Shown here: piece by piece, positions 9,321-19,441 of the stretch
How the letters are laid out: the number at the start of each line of letters is the position of its first letter
Position numbering within the stretch: the stretch's first letter is position 1
From: Erythrobacter sp.
Lineage (GTDB): Bacteria; Pseudomonadota; Alphaproteobacteria; Sphingomonadales; Sphingomonadaceae
Direction: 5' to 3'
Length of the DNA stretch: 64,000 nt
NCBI GenBank assembly: GCA_027311945.1
Contig: DAICXZ010000014.1
Span: 62,001 to 126,000, forward strand
Notes under the pieces: generated by a model
Databases searched by the model: none
The model's input: only the letters and a program-made list of their open reading frames with translations
What the model was told of the DNA's origin: nothing
Position numbers and translations under genes: made by a program

Positions 9321-10193
9321 ATGCCCATAGACCTCGACAAAATCCGCGCGATCGACGTGCACGTCCACGCCGAGGTCTCCTGCCACGACCCCGAAGACCC
9401 GGTGATGGGAAAGTTCTTCGATGCCGCCAGTGCCTACTTCAAGGCCCCGCGCGAACGGCCCAAGATGCCCGAGATCATCGAACTCTATCGCGAAAGCCGG
9501 ATCGCCTTCTGCATGTTCACGGTGGACTGCGAGAGCGGCATGGGGGCGAAGCGCGTCTCTAACTACGAGGTCGCAGAGCTCGCCAACAAGAACGACGATA
9601 TCTGCATCCCCTTCGCCTCGATCGACCCGCACAAGGGCAAGTACGGCGCGCGCGAGGCGCGCGACCTGATCGAGAACCACGGGGTGAAGGGCTTCAAATT
9701 CCACGGCATCGCGCAAAATGCGCACCCAGCGGACCGCATGGCCTACCCGATCTACGAGGTGATCAACGAATACAAGCTGCCCGCCATCTTCCACACCGGC
9801 CATTCGGGCATGGGCACCGGGATGCGCGGCGGCGGGGGCCTCCGGCTCAAATATGGCGAGCCGATGCTGGTCGACGATGTCGCGGTGGACTTTCCCGACA
9901 TGAAGATCATCCTCGCCCACCCGAGTTGGCCGTGGGTCGATCAGAGCCTGTCGATGGCGCTGCACAAGGACAACGTCTTCATCGACCTCTCAGGCTGGAG
10001 CCCGAAGTACTTTCCCGAACAGGTGATCCGCTATGCGAATACGCAGCTCAAGCACAAGATGCTGTTCGGCAGCGATTTCCCGCTGATCCACCCCGACAAG
10101 TGGATCGCGCACGCGCAACAAGTGGGGTTCCGCGAGGAGGTCATGCCCTCTATCATGAAGGACAACGCAGCAAAGGTACTGGGACTGGTCTGA
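9321..10193 (+). CDS. Amidohydrolase-2 family metal-dependent hydrolase or decarboxylase
   Basis: 290 residues of the amidohydrolase_2 (ACMSD-like) TIM-barrel family. Metal-binding features are the N-terminal DVHVH motif, FKFH, the HTGHSG histidine, AHPSW and the C-terminal GSDFPL aspartate. Family members include aromatic-acid decarboxylases (LigW type), 2-pyrone-4,6-dicarboxylate hydrolase (LigI) and hydratases (LigJ); this sequence cannot be placed more exactly by eye. ATG 9321 is preferred over the adjacent GTG at 9318; GGGAAGAG lies just upstream. It is the first gene of a tight run to 12485 with the phosphatase-like gene, SDR and MDR genes. Confidence 0.85.
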   Translation: MPIDLDKIRAIDVHVHAEVSCHDPEDPVMGKFFDAASAYFKAPRERPKMPEIIELYRESRIAFCMFTVDCESGMGAKRVSNYEVAELANKNDDICIPFASIDPHKGKYGAREARDLIENHGVKGFKFHGIAQNAHPADRMAYPIYEVINEYKLPAIFHTGHSGMGTGMRGGGGLRLKYGEPMLVDDVAVDFPDMKIILAHPSWPWVDQSLSMALHKDNVFIDLSGWSPKYFPEQVIRYANTQLKHKMLFGSDFPLIHPDKWIAHAQQVGFREEVMPSIMKDNAAKVLGLV

Positions 10194-10194
10194 T

Positions 10195-10725
10195 TTGAGC
10201 GATCCGGAGCATATTCGGGCGTGGCAACGCCTGTCGTCTGAGGTCACCACCTCGGGCATGCTGGCTGAGCGCAACCTGCGCGACCTGATCCGCGCCAACG
10301 TCAAACACGTGCTCGACCTGACGCCCCAAGGCCACCCCGAGGCCCTGCCGGGCGAGGAGAACGCCCTGCGCCTGCTCGGCATCGGATACACCCGCGTCGG
10401 CGTGCCCTTCGCCGCGCCGACCGATGAGCAGTACGCAGCCTTCGTACGCGCGGTAGAGGCCCTGCCCCGGCCGCTGCATGTGCATTGCGTCGCGAACTAT
10501 CGCGTGTCAGCATTCTTCTACCGCTATCATCTCGAATGCGGGTGGAACGAGAGCGAGGCCCGCGCGATGATGGTGCAGCAGTGGGCCCCCGACGAAAGTG
10601 ATCAGCCCAGTGCCGCGCCGTGGGGGCAGTTCGTGCGCGAGGCGCGGCTCGCATCCGAACGGCGGCGCAAGATTCGCCCCGCAGCGAACAAAACAAAAGA
10701 AATGGATGAGACGGATGCAATTTGA
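10195..10725 (+). CDS. Cysteine-phosphatase-like protein (dual-specificity phosphatase fold, CX4R loop)
   Basis: 176 residues resembling small bacterial PTP/DSP-like proteins. The N-terminal LSSEVTTSGML corresponds to the start of the fold, and VHVHCVANYRVSAF is the P-loop. Cys98 and Arg103 are separated by four residues rather than the canonical five (HCX5R), so phosphatase activity is not assured. The start is TTG at 10195, directly after the stop of the preceding gene; no better downstream start keeps the fold. Its end overlaps the SDR gene by 11 bases, so it is translationally coupled. The role in the catabolic operon is unknown. Confidence 0.7.
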   Translation: MSDPEHIRAWQRLSSEVTTSGMLAERNLRDLIRANVKHVLDLTPQGHPEALPGEENALRLLGIGYTRVGVPFAAPTDEQYAAFVRAVEALPRPLHVHCVANYRVSAFFYRYHLECGWNESEARAMMVQQWAPDESDQPSAAPWGQFVREARLASERRRKIRPAANKTKEMDETDAI

Positions 10726-11461
10726 CGGCCAGCACATCGCCATTACCGGCGCTTCTTCGGGCATAGGGCTTGCCACGGCCAGAATGCTGCATGCACGGGG
10801 CGCGAAGGTGACGCTGATCGCTCGCCGCGCCGAACAATTGCAGCAGGCCTGCGAGGAACTTGGCGAGGGCGCTGCCTTCGCCGTTGGCGACGTGGGCGAC
10901 CGGGGCGAGCTGGAAGCCGCACTCGATAGAGCGGCTGAGCAGAACGGCCCCATCGAAGGCCTGTTCGCCAATGCGGGGCTGACCGGCGACTTCACGCCCT
11001 TCACCGCTTTCGACGGCGAGATCTTCGAGAAGACCATCACGGTCAACCTGACCAGCGTGTTCTGGGCGCTCCAGAAGGTAGTGCCCGCCATGATCGAGGC
11101 GAAGAAGGGTTCAATCCTCATCACCGGCTCGATGGCGAGCAAGCGCGGCATGGCGCTGAACCCGGCCTATGTCGCCAGCAAGCACGGTGTGCTTGGCCTC
11201 GCCCGCGCGGTGGCGGTGGAGATGGCCCCGCACAATGTTCGCTGCAATGTGGTGATCCCGGGCTTCATCGAGACCGAGGCGCTGGCCCGCATCCCCGACG
11301 AGCAGCGCGGGAAGATCGAAGCCCGCGTGCCGCAGCGCCGGATGGGCAGCAGCGAGGAGCTGGCCGAAACCGCCTGCTTCCTCCTTTCCGATGCCGCCAG
11401 CCACGTAACCGGGCAGGACTGGGCGGTCGACGGTGGCACGCTAAACACGCTCGAAATATAG
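10715..11461 (+). CDS. Short-chain dehydrogenase/reductase
   Basis: 248-residue classical SDR. The Rossmann cofactor motif TGASSGIG is at the N-terminus, NAG in the middle, and the catalytic triad is Ser139 (ITGSMAS), Tyr152 and Lys156 (YVASK). A C-terminal VDGGT completes the fold. Start chosen at ATG 10715 (MQFDGQ); an in-frame ATG at 10706 adds three residues. It overlaps the end of the preceding gene. NAD(P)-linked oxidation or reduction of an alcohol/ketone intermediate is expected; the substrate is not identifiable. Confidence 0.93.
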   Translation: MQFDGQHIAITGASSGIGLATARMLHARGAKVTLIARRAEQLQQACEELGEGAAFAVGDVGDRGELEAALDRAAEQNGPIEGLFANAGLTGDFTPFTAFDGEIFEKTITVNLTSVFWALQKVVPAMIEAKKGSILITGSMASKRGMALNPAYVASKHGVLGLARAVAVEMAPHNVRCNVVIPGFIETEALARIPDEQRGKIEARVPQRRMGSSEELAETACFLLSDAASHVTGQDWAVDGGTLNTLEI

Positions 11462-11477
11462 AAACAGGAGAGACACA

Positions 11478-12485
11478 ATGCGCGCATGGCTGATGCCCGA
11501 GGGCTGCGACGGCTTCGACAAGATTCACCTCGCCGAATTGCCCGATCCCGAGCCCGGCCCCGGCGAAGTGCTGATCGCGCCGAAGGCGTGGTCGATCAAC
11601 TATCGCGACTTCGCCGTGGCGGCAGGCAAATATTTCGGCGGCCCGATCACCGAACCGTCCATTCCGCTCAGCGACGGCGCGGGCGAGGTCATCGCGGTTG
11701 GCCGGGGCGTCAACAACGTGGTTGTCGGCGACAAGGTGCAGGGCAGCTTCTTCCTCGACTGGATGGACGGCCCGCAAGCCATGGGCCGCGCGCTGGGCGA
11801 CGGCAAAGCGCCCGGCATGCTGGCCGAGAAGGTCGTGCTGCCGCAGCAAGGCGTGGTGAAGGTGGCCGAGAGCCTTTCTTATGCCGAGGCCGCCTGCATG
11901 CCCTGCGCGGGTGTGACTGCCTATAACGCGCTGTTCATGGGTGGACGCCCCGTCGGCAAGGGCAGCCGGGTGCTGGTGCTTGGTTCGGGCGGGGTATCGA
12001 TGATCGCACTCCAGCTGGCCAAGGCGGTGGGCGCAGAGGTTATCGCCACCTCGTCGAGCGACGAGAAGCTGGAGCGGGTGAAGGCGCTGGGCGCCGATCA
12101 CCTCGTTAACTACAAGACCATCCCCGAGTGGGGCGAACACATCGCCAAGAACTTCGGCGGGGCGACGCAGGTGGTCGAGGTCGGCGGCGTGGGCACCTTG
12201 CAGCAGAGCATGAATGCGCTTGCCCCCGATGGCGAGATCGCGCTGATCGGCGTGCTCTCGGACGGCGAACCGCCCCACCCGCGCCAGCTGATGATGACCG
12301 GCGGCTCGATCCGTGGCATCTTCGTCGGCTCGGTGAGGATGGCGATCGATCTCAACGCGATGGTCGATGAATATGCAATCAAGCCGCCCATCGGCGCGAC
12401 CTTCGGCTTCGACGAGGCGACCGCCGCCTATGCCCATGCCTGGGGGCCGGATAGCTTCGGAAAGACCGTCATTACGCTGGATTGA
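11478..12485 (+). CDS. MDR-family zinc-type alcohol dehydrogenase / quinone oxidoreductase-like
   Basis: 335 residues of the medium-chain dehydrogenase family. It has an N-terminal GroES-like domain with the substrate-channel block NYRDFAVAAG, and a Rossmann domain with GSGGVSMIALQLAK. Structural-zinc cysteines are not apparent, so it is closer to the NAD(P)-dependent quinone oxidoreductase-like branch. A CAGGAGAG site precedes ATG 11478. It lies 16 bases after the SDR gene and is probably the last gene of the operon from 9321. Confidence 0.92.
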   Translation: MRAWLMPEGCDGFDKIHLAELPDPEPGPGEVLIAPKAWSINYRDFAVAAGKYFGGPITEPSIPLSDGAGEVIAVGRGVNNVVVGDKVQGSFFLDWMDGPQAMGRALGDGKAPGMLAEKVVLPQQGVVKVAESLSYAEAACMPCAGVTAYNALFMGGRPVGKGSRVLVLGSGGVSMIALQLAKAVGAEVIATSSSDEKLERVKALGADHLVNYKTIPEWGEHIAKNFGGATQVVEVGGVGTLQQSMNALAPDGEIALIGVLSDGEPPHPRQLMMTGGSIRGIFVGSVRMAIDLNAMVDEYAIKPPIGATFGFDEATAAYAHAWGPDSFGKTVITLD

Positions 12486-12516
12486 CGTTGAATAAGGCGC
12501 GCAGACAAGTAAGAAG

Positions 12517-12546
12517 TTGACCTTGTTGACCGATCAACAAGGTCAA
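12517..12546. promoter_or_regulatory. Perfect 13-base inverted repeat before TauD-like gene
   Basis: Arms TTGACCTTGTTGA (12517-12529) and TCAACAAGGTCAA (12534-12546) with a 4-base centre. It ends 14 bases before the ATG of the dioxygenase, overlapping or abutting the leader. There is no T run, so it is more likely a regulator operator (or translational hairpin) than a terminator. Confidence 0.65.
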
Positions 12547-12560
12547 GAGAGGATACTATC

Positions 12561-13460
12561 ATGTGGCAGGTTCGCGTTTCGCCTTGTGGCGACTTCGATA
12601 ATCATCCGTTCCAGTCCAATCACTTCACGGTCGAGCCGCTCTCGGCCGCGATGGGGGCCGAAGTGGTTGGCGTGCGCCTGCCCGAACTGAGCGACGAAGG
12701 CGTCGAAAGCCTCAAGCAGGCGCTGTGGAAGCACAAGATGATCTTCCTGCGCGACCAGCACCTGACCCATGCCGAGCACGAGGAGTTCTCCGCCCGCCTC
12801 GGCCCATTTGCCGTCGATGCCTATACGCAGGGCGTGGAAGGCCACCGCGACGTCCACCCCATCATCAAGGAGGCCGACGAGGTTACCCCCAGCCTGTTTG
12901 GCGGGGGTTGGCATACCGATAGCCCGTTCCTGCCCGAGCCGCCCTCGATCACCACCCTGCGCCAGATCGAAGGCCCGCCCTATGGCGGCGACACCGCCTG
13001 GACCAACACCGCGCTCGCGTTCAAGCATCTGAGCACGACCTATCAGGACATGCTGCGCCCGCTGAAGGTGTGGATGAGCGCGCGCAACAATATCGCCACG
13101 CAAGCCTTCCTGCGCGGTGAGGCGCTGCCCTTCGGCGACCCGGACAAGCTCGCCCAGGGCATGAAGGGCAGTTATCATCCCTTCGTGCGCACCCACCCGC
13201 ACACTGGCGAGTCCTCGCTCTATATCTGCGACACCTATGCCGCCGGGATCGAGGGCATGACCACGCACGAGGCGCGTCCGATCATCGAATGGCTGGTGCA
13301 GCACACCACCCAGCACGCTTTCACCTGCCGCCTGCGCTGGCAGCCGGGCATGGTATGCATGTGGGACAATGCCGCGACCATGCACCTGGGGCCGAACGAC
13401 TATGACGGGTTCCGCCGCGAGATGTATCGCACCACCATCGCGGGCGGCATTCCGGTCTGA
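12561..13460 (+). CDS. TauD/TfdA-family Fe(II)/2-oxoglutarate dioxygenase
   Basis: 299 residues. The facial triad is visible as His118-x-Asp120 in GWHTDSP and His275 in NAATMHLG; the 2-oxoglutarate-binding arginine is probably Arg290 in REMYRTT. The family hydroxylates small organic acids (taurine, 2,4-D and related ethers, alkyl sulfates), releasing aldehyde plus sulfite or phenol. AGAGGAT precedes the ATG. A 13-base perfect palindrome sits immediately upstream, suggesting specific regulation separate from the 9321-12485 operon. Substrate is unknown; ether or sulfonate cleavage would fit the catabolic context. Confidence 0.9.
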   Translation: MWQVRVSPCGDFDNHPFQSNHFTVEPLSAAMGAEVVGVRLPELSDEGVESLKQALWKHKMIFLRDQHLTHAEHEEFSARLGPFAVDAYTQGVEGHRDVHPIIKEADEVTPSLFGGGWHTDSPFLPEPPSITTLRQIEGPPYGGDTAWTNTALAFKHLSTTYQDMLRPLKVWMSARNNIATQAFLRGEALPFGDPDKLAQGMKGSYHPFVRTHPHTGESSLYICDTYAAGIEGMTTHEARPIIEWLVQHTTQHAFTCRLRWQPGMVCMWDNAATMHLGPNDYDGFRREMYRTTIAGGIPV

Positions 13461-13473
13461 GCGAAGCGGCCGC

Positions 13474-13878
13474 TCAGCTCAGCGCAGGGACGGAAGATGC
13501 CTGATTTTCGTTTGCCGCGATCAGGTTGCCCACCGCGTCGAGCAGGCTTTGCAAGGCCAGGGGTTTGGCCATGAAGCCGTCGGCGCCGAGCTGGCGAATA
13601 CGCTGCTCGTCGCGGGGCGAGGCAAAGGCGGTGATCGCCAGCACCGGCATCTTCGCATAGACGGCATCGCGCCGCAGACGACGGATCAGCGTTTCGCCGG
13701 AAATGTGCGGAATGTTGAGATCCATGGTGACAAGGTCGGGGGCATAGTCGCGCACTGCGTCCATTACCTGGGCGCCATCATCGACCTCACAAACGTCGTA
13801 GCCATGCAGACGCAAGCTGTCCGACAGGAACATCCTGTTGAGCAAGTCATCTTCGACTACGAGAACTCTCTTCGTCAT
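13474..13878 (-). CDS. Single-domain response regulator (CheY/DivK-like)
   Basis: 134 residues: a receiver domain only, with no output domain. Acidic pocket Asp10-Asp11, phosphoacceptor Asp53 (VTMDLNIP), Thr83 and Lys105 (MAKPL) are all conserved, so it should be phosphorylatable. The N-terminus MTKRVLVVEDD is DivK-like, but no cognate histidine kinase or pleD is nearby and housekeeping divK cannot be claimed. It is convergent with the dioxygenase gene, 13 bases apart. Confidence 0.88.
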   Translation of the reverse strand: MTKRVLVVEDDLLNRMFLSDSLRLHGYDVCEVDDGAQVMDAVRDYAPDLVTMDLNIPHISGETLIRRLRRDAVYAKMPVLAITAFASPRDEQRIRQLGADGFMAKPLALQSLLDAVGNLIAANENQASSVPALS

Positions 13879-14137
13879 GCAGCACCCTGCCAGATCGAGC
13901 CATCGATCGTTAAAACGTAGGGGCTAGTATTCCCATGGCCTGCTTAACAAGGCGTAGCACCGCGATGCGTAATCGCGACGAACGGAGAGAAAATTTCGAC
14001 AGAACGAGGCCATTCGTTATCTGCTGATATTAACTTCCGAAAAACACGCGGATGAATGTAGATAGAGGTGCGAGGTTCTATTACAGTTAATTTGTCGTTT
14101 ACTATGACCAGCCTTGCCCATCAGAAGTTATTGGTAA

Positions 14138-14539
14138 CTATTCACCAAAGAAATTGAGCTCAAGAAGAATGTTGTTCGGGTCCGCGGTGAAAATCTGCCT
14201 GAGGCCAATCGCCTCGACCAGATTCTCCTGATAGTCCGCACCGCGCGCATCGAGGCGAGACTTGGTCTCATCATAGCCGCTCAGGCGCAAAGCAACGTGG
14301 TGCAGCGCCCCCGTCAGCGCGCCGGGCGTGATCTCGCGATCATAGGCGCGCACGCAATCGAGCGAGTTGATATGGATGATCGCGCGCCCCTCGCTGTCGT
14401 ACATCCAGGTTGCCGTCTGCGGCGTCAGCGGCGGCGGTGCATCGCGCCGTTCGAGCCCCAGCAACGAGGCGTAGAAATCCGCCGTGCCATCCAGATCACC
14501 GGTGATGATGTTGATGTGATCAAGCGCTTCCACCTTCAC
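14138..14539 (-). CDS. VOC (glyoxalase/bleomycin resistance/dioxygenase) family protein
   Basis: 133 residues with the paired beta-alpha-beta-beta-beta fold. Metal-ligand positions are visible: His in LDHIN near the N-terminus, His in LHHVAL mid-protein and the C-terminal Glu in LLELNF. GTG at 14539 is preferred over the upstream TTG because a perfect GGAGG (14546-14550 on the complement) lies six bases before it. It is transcribed divergently from the LigM-like gene and may share its regulation. Enzymatic role (lyase, isomerase or extradiol dioxygenase) is not decidable. Confidence 0.83.
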   Translation of the reverse strand: MKVEALDHINIITGDLDGTADFYASLLGLERRDAPPPLTPQTATWMYDSEGRAIIHINSLDCVRAYDREITPGALTGALHHVALRLSGYDETKSRLDARGADYQENLVEAIGLRQIFTADPNNILLELNFFGE

Positions 14540-14594
14540 GAGCAACCTCCTGTCGTTTTGTGCTGCTTATGGCTTGCGTGCCTAGCGCAGTATT

Positions 14595-14625
14595 GTATGT
14601 GCCACATACTAATTTCGTATATGTG
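14595..14625. promoter_or_regulatory. Operator-like palindrome between VOC and LigM-like genes
   Basis: GTATGTG-C-CACATAC (14595-14609) is a perfect inverted repeat about one central base, followed by a third half-site GTATATGTG at 14617-14625. It lies in the 117-base divergent intergenic region, 31 bases before the GTG start of the demethylase. A regulator of the O-demethylase and/or the VOC gene could bind here. Confidence 0.5.
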
Positions 14626-14626
14626 A

Positions 14627-16060
<1,434 letters not shown>

Positions 16061-16090
16061 GCACCAGACCTTCAGGTCTACGAACAAGAG

Positions 16091-16121
16091 GGGGAGGCAG
16101 TGCAAACTGCCTCCCCTTTTT
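16091..16121 (+). terminator. Rho-independent terminator after O-demethylase
   Basis: Perfect 11-base arms GGGGAGGCAGT (16091-16101) and ACTGCCTCCCC (16106-16116), GCAA loop and TTTTT at 16117-16121. This makes the demethylase a single-gene transcript. Confidence 0.95.
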
Positions 16122-16161
16122 CGTGCGCGCGTTTTAGAACGGAAGCGAAGGAGAGATTTTG

Positions 16162-16848
16162 ATGGCCAACTATGTCCTCGTCCACGGCGCCTGGGGCGGC
16201 GCGCAGACCTGGGGCCGCGTGCCCGCCATGCTGGAAGCACAAGGCCACAAGGTGCTGGTGGCAACGCTGCCCGGCCTCGGCTCGCGGCAGGACGAGCTGC
16301 ATCCGGGCATTACCCTCACCGACCATGTCGAGGACGTGTGCAATCAGATCGGCAAGACCGGGTTCGAACGCTTCATCCTCGCGGGCCATTCCTATGGCGG
16401 CATGGTCATCACTGGCATTGCCAGCAGGCTCGGCCGCGCAATCGATGCAATCTGCTATGTCGATGCCTTCTGGCCCGACAACGACCAGAGCCTCTGGGAC
16501 ATTACCGGAGCGTTCGAGCACAACTGGTATATCGATACCCAGCGCCACCGCCCCGGCCTCGTCGCCCCGATCGGCTCAATCGACTTTGCGATGGTGCCCG
16601 GCGTCGTGGGCTATCACCCACTGCTGACGCTGACCGAAGCGCTGGTGCTCTCAGGCGACGAGCAGACGATCCCTCGCAAGAGCTACATCTTCGCCACAGG
16701 CTATGAGCCCTCGCCCTTCCCGCGCTTCGCCGAAAAGGCCAAGGCGCTGGGCGCGGACTATCACGAGGTCGATACCGACCACTTCGTGATGCAGAACGCG
16801 CCCGAGCTGACGACGAAGGTGTTGTTGGAACTGGCGCGGCCCGATTAG
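16162..16848 (+). CDS. Alpha/beta hydrolase
   Basis: 228-residue alpha/beta hydrolase of the esterase EstC/salicylate-esterase-like type. The oxyanion segment VLVHGAWGG is at the N-terminus, nucleophile Ser77 in AGHSYGG and catalytic His207 in DTDHFVMQ. No signal peptide, so cytoplasmic. ATG 16162 follows GAAGGAGAG. It lies directly after the O-demethylase terminator and may cleave an ester in the same catabolic route (inference). The stop overlaps the convergent chemoreceptor gene by four bases. Confidence 0.9.
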   Translation: MANYVLVHGAWGGAQTWGRVPAMLEAQGHKVLVATLPGLGSRQDELHPGITLTDHVEDVCNQIGKTGFERFILAGHSYGGMVITGIASRLGRAIDAICYVDAFWPDNDQSLWDITGAFEHNWYIDTQRHRPGLVAPIGSIDFAMVPGVVGYHPLLTLTEALVLSGDEQTIPRKSYIFATGYEPSPFPRFAEKAKALGADYHEVDTDHFVMQNAPELTTKVLLELARPD

Positions 16849-18272
16849 GCCGCCCGGCGTTGCTCCGCAGCGCGGCCCGCGTCGGCCGCGTGGTCAAGCT
16901 CGAAGCGTCGAACGAGGATGTTCATCCGGTTCGCCTCGTTCGCCAGCACATTGGCAGCGGCGCTCGATTGCTCGACCATCGCGGCGTTGTTCTGGGTCGA
17001 ACGCTCCATTTCGCTCACCGCGACCGTGGTCTGGCTCAGCAGACCGCTTTGCGACCTGGTGATATCGGCGAGCTTCAGGGCCAGATCGTTGAGGCTTGCC
17101 ACGCGCTCGTTGATGTCCCCGAAGGCATCGCCGGACTGTGCCACCAGCGTCGAACAGCGTGAAACCTGCTCCACGCTCTTCGTGATCAGCTCCTTGATGT
17201 CGCGAGCGGCATCGGCGCTGCGTTGCGCCAGCGCACGCACCTCGCTGGCGACCACGGCAAACCCCTTGCCCGATTCGCCTGCGCGTGCAGCTTCGACACC
17301 GGCGTTCAGCGCCAGCAGGTTGGTCTGGAACGAGATACCCTCGATCACCTCGATGATCTTGCTGATCTCGCTGGTCGCCGCCTCGGCGTTGCGCGTGGCG
17401 TCGACGGCTTGGGAAACGGTCGAACGGCCAGTGTCGGCAGTGGTGAGCGTTTCGGCCAGCGCCGTGGACATCTCGCGCGTTGCCTTGGCCGTATCCTCGA
17501 CGTCGCTCGCAAGGCTCTTGGTCGTGGCCGAGGTTTCCTCGAGCGTCGCCGCCGTGGTCTGGGTGCGGATCGCCAGGTCATCGGTCGCCTGACGGATTTC
17601 GGTGGCGCCGCGGTCGATCGATTCGGCAGCGCTCGACATGCCAGACAACGCATCGTTCACGGACTTGCGCATGCGCTCGAAATCCGCCGCGATGCTCGCA
17701 TATTCGGGCGGAACCTCGCCCATCCCTTGCGCGAAGTTGCCATCGGCCATGCGGTTGAGTGCGGCCGCCAGTTCGTCGATCGCCTCGGTGCGCTTGTTCT
17801 GCTCGGCGATGAAATAGGCCGACAGCGCCAGCTCCATGTCGAGCAGCGCCATCTTGATCAGCCCGCTCAGCTTGTTGGCGAGGCCACGGCCAGCCACGCG
17901 CAGGATCGGCGAGGAGCCGACCATCTTGCGCATCACCCGGCCAAGCACGCGAGCATAGCCGCCGATGTACCAGGTGGGCTCCAGGCCGATCTGCGCATGA
18001 ATGAAGCCGATCTTGCGGCTGCGGCCGATCTGCGCCTCATCGGGCTCCCCGGAAAACATAGCCTGCCAGTGCGACAGCTGCGCCTGCTTCGCGTGGTTCA
18101 TATGCTCGGCAGAGCGGAACTTGTCTTTCAGTTCGGGACGCGTGTTGATCGTCGCATAGAGGTCATCCAGAGCCCCCGGGGCATGGCGGGCCAACTGCCT
18201 GGCGACCGCAGAGAAACTGCGGAAATCGTCTTCGCTGAGGTCGAAAAAGCGGGCGCGGTCTTCAGGAGTCAT
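16845..18272 (-). CDS. Globin-coupled methyl-accepting chemotaxis protein (HemAT-like)
   Basis: 475 residues with no transmembrane segment. Residues ~1-155 form a protoglobin sensor; proximal haem ligand is probably His92 in [16 protein letters not shown]. The rest is a coiled-coil signalling domain with the highly conserved hairpin tip [19 protein letters not shown]. It should sense oxygen or another haem ligand in the cytoplasm and control CheA. ATG 18272 is preferred over a TTG two codons upstream. No che genes are in the window, so it acts on a pathway encoded elsewhere. Confidence 0.92.
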   Translation of the reverse strand: MTPEDRARFFDLSEDDFRSFSAVARQLARHAPGALDDLYATINTRPELKDKFRSAEHMNHAKQAQLSHWQAMFSGEPDEAQIGRSRKIGFIHAQIGLEPTWYIGGYARVLGRVMRKMVGSSPILRVAGRGLANKLSGLIKMALLDMELALSAYFIAEQNKRTEAIDELAAALNRMADGNFAQGMGEVPPEYASIAADFERMRKSVNDALSGMSSAAESIDRGATEIRQATDDLAIRTQTTAATLEETSATTKSLASDVEDTAKATREMSTALAETLTTADTGRSTVSQAVDATRNAEAATSEISKIIEVIEGISFQTNLLALNAGVEAARAGESGKGFAVVASEVRALAQRSADAARDIKELITKSVEQVSRCSTLVAQSGDAFGDINERVASLNDLALKLADITRSQSGLLSQTTVAVSEMERSTQNNAAMVEQSSAAANVLANEANRMNILVRRFELDHAADAGRAAEQRRAA

Positions 18273-18430
18273 ATGCAATACATCCGAATCTGTAACGGAT
18301 GAAGGATATTGGCAGACGCCTTAATGTTGATTGCACAAGACCTAGCAGAATCCCGCAGGCCAATTCCGCAAATCCAAACCCTTTCTTAACAACAGATTCC
18401 AACAGCCGCTTCCGCAGCGCGCCGCACAGG

Positions 18431-19441
18431 CTATCGCCGTGTGAGCGCCTCTTCGCTTTCGCGCATCAGCCGGGCGATGATATCGGCCACGGGCTCTTCC
18501 GCCGTCACCATGCCGACGCTCTGCCCGGCCATCAGCGAGCCGCTTTCAACATCGCCATCGATCACCGCGCGGCGCAATGCTCCGGCCCAGTAGTGCTCGA
18601 TCTGCAACTGCGCCTCACCCATGTCGACGCTGCCCTGATCGAGCAGCAGGGCGACCTCGCGCTGCTTGGCGGCAAATTCCTCGGTGCCCTTGTTCTTCAG
18701 CGCGCGGACCGGGATCACCGGCAAGCGTGCGTCGATCTGCACGCTCGCCTCGGCATCGCGGGCCTTGGCGCGGAAGAAGGCCTTCTTGAAATCGGGGTGC
18801 GCGATCGATTCGGTGGCGCAGGCAAAGGCCGTGCCCATCTGCACGCCCGCCGCGCCCATTTCGAGATAGGCCGCGATCATGTCGCCGCGCCCGATCCCGC
18901 CCGCCACGAACACCACATGCTCGGCAGCCAGCTCGGGCAGGAACTCCTGCGCCAGCACGCTGGTGGAGATCGGGCCGATATGGCCGCCTGCTTCGCTCCC
19001 CTCGATCACCAGCGCATCGGCACCGCCGCGGAACTGCTTTTTGGCGAGCGCCAGCGTCGGTGCGAATACGATGACCTTGGCCCCGAAGGTCTTGATCGCA
19101 TCGATGGAGCCCTTGGGCGGAATGCCGCCCGCCAGCACCACATGGCTCACGCCGTGCTTCTCGCAGATGCCGATCAGGTCGAACAGATCGGGGTGCATGG
19201 TGATGAGGTTCACGCCGAAAGGCTTATCCGTCAGCGCCTTGGTCCCGGCGATTTCCGCATCGAGCAGCTCGGGCGTCATCGCCCCGCAGGCGATCACGCC
19301 GAAGCCGCCCGCATTGCTCATCGCGGCGACGAGGTTGCGTTCAGACACCCAGCTCATCGCGCCGCACAGGATCGCGGTTTCGCTGCCGAGGAACGCGCAG
19401 CCGCGCGCCATCAGGGCCTGCGTCTTGGGAAAAACGCTCAA
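18431..19441 (-). CDS. Nitronate monooxygenase-like FMN oxidoreductase (2-nitropropane dioxygenase family)
   Basis: 336 residues, TIM-barrel flavoprotein. Conserved segments are the N-terminal GAMSWVSE, the catalytic-His block EGSEAGGHIG and the phosphate-binding AGGIGRGD/GAAGVQMGT. Members oxidise alkyl nitronates or act as FabK-like reductases; which applies is unclear. The start is TTG at 19441, overlapping the lysC stop as TTGA, suggesting translational coupling to aspartokinase; an ATG ten codons downstream is an alternative. Confidence 0.88.
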   Translation of the reverse strand: MSVFPKTQALMARGCAFLGSETAILCGAMSWVSERNLVAAMSNAGGFGVIACGAMTPELLDAEIAGTKALTDKPFGVNLITMHPDLFDLIGICEKHGVSHVVLAGGIPPKGSIDAIKTFGAKVIVFAPTLALAKKQFRGGADALVIEGSEAGGHIGPISTSVLAQEFLPELAAEHVVFVAGGIGRGDMIAAYLEMGAAGVQMGTAFACATESIAHPDFKKAFFRAKARDAEASVQIDARLPVIPVRALKNKGTEEFAAKQREVALLLDQGSVDMGEAQLQIEHYWAGALRRAVIDGDVESGSLMAGQSVGMVTAEEPVADIIARLMRESEEALTRR

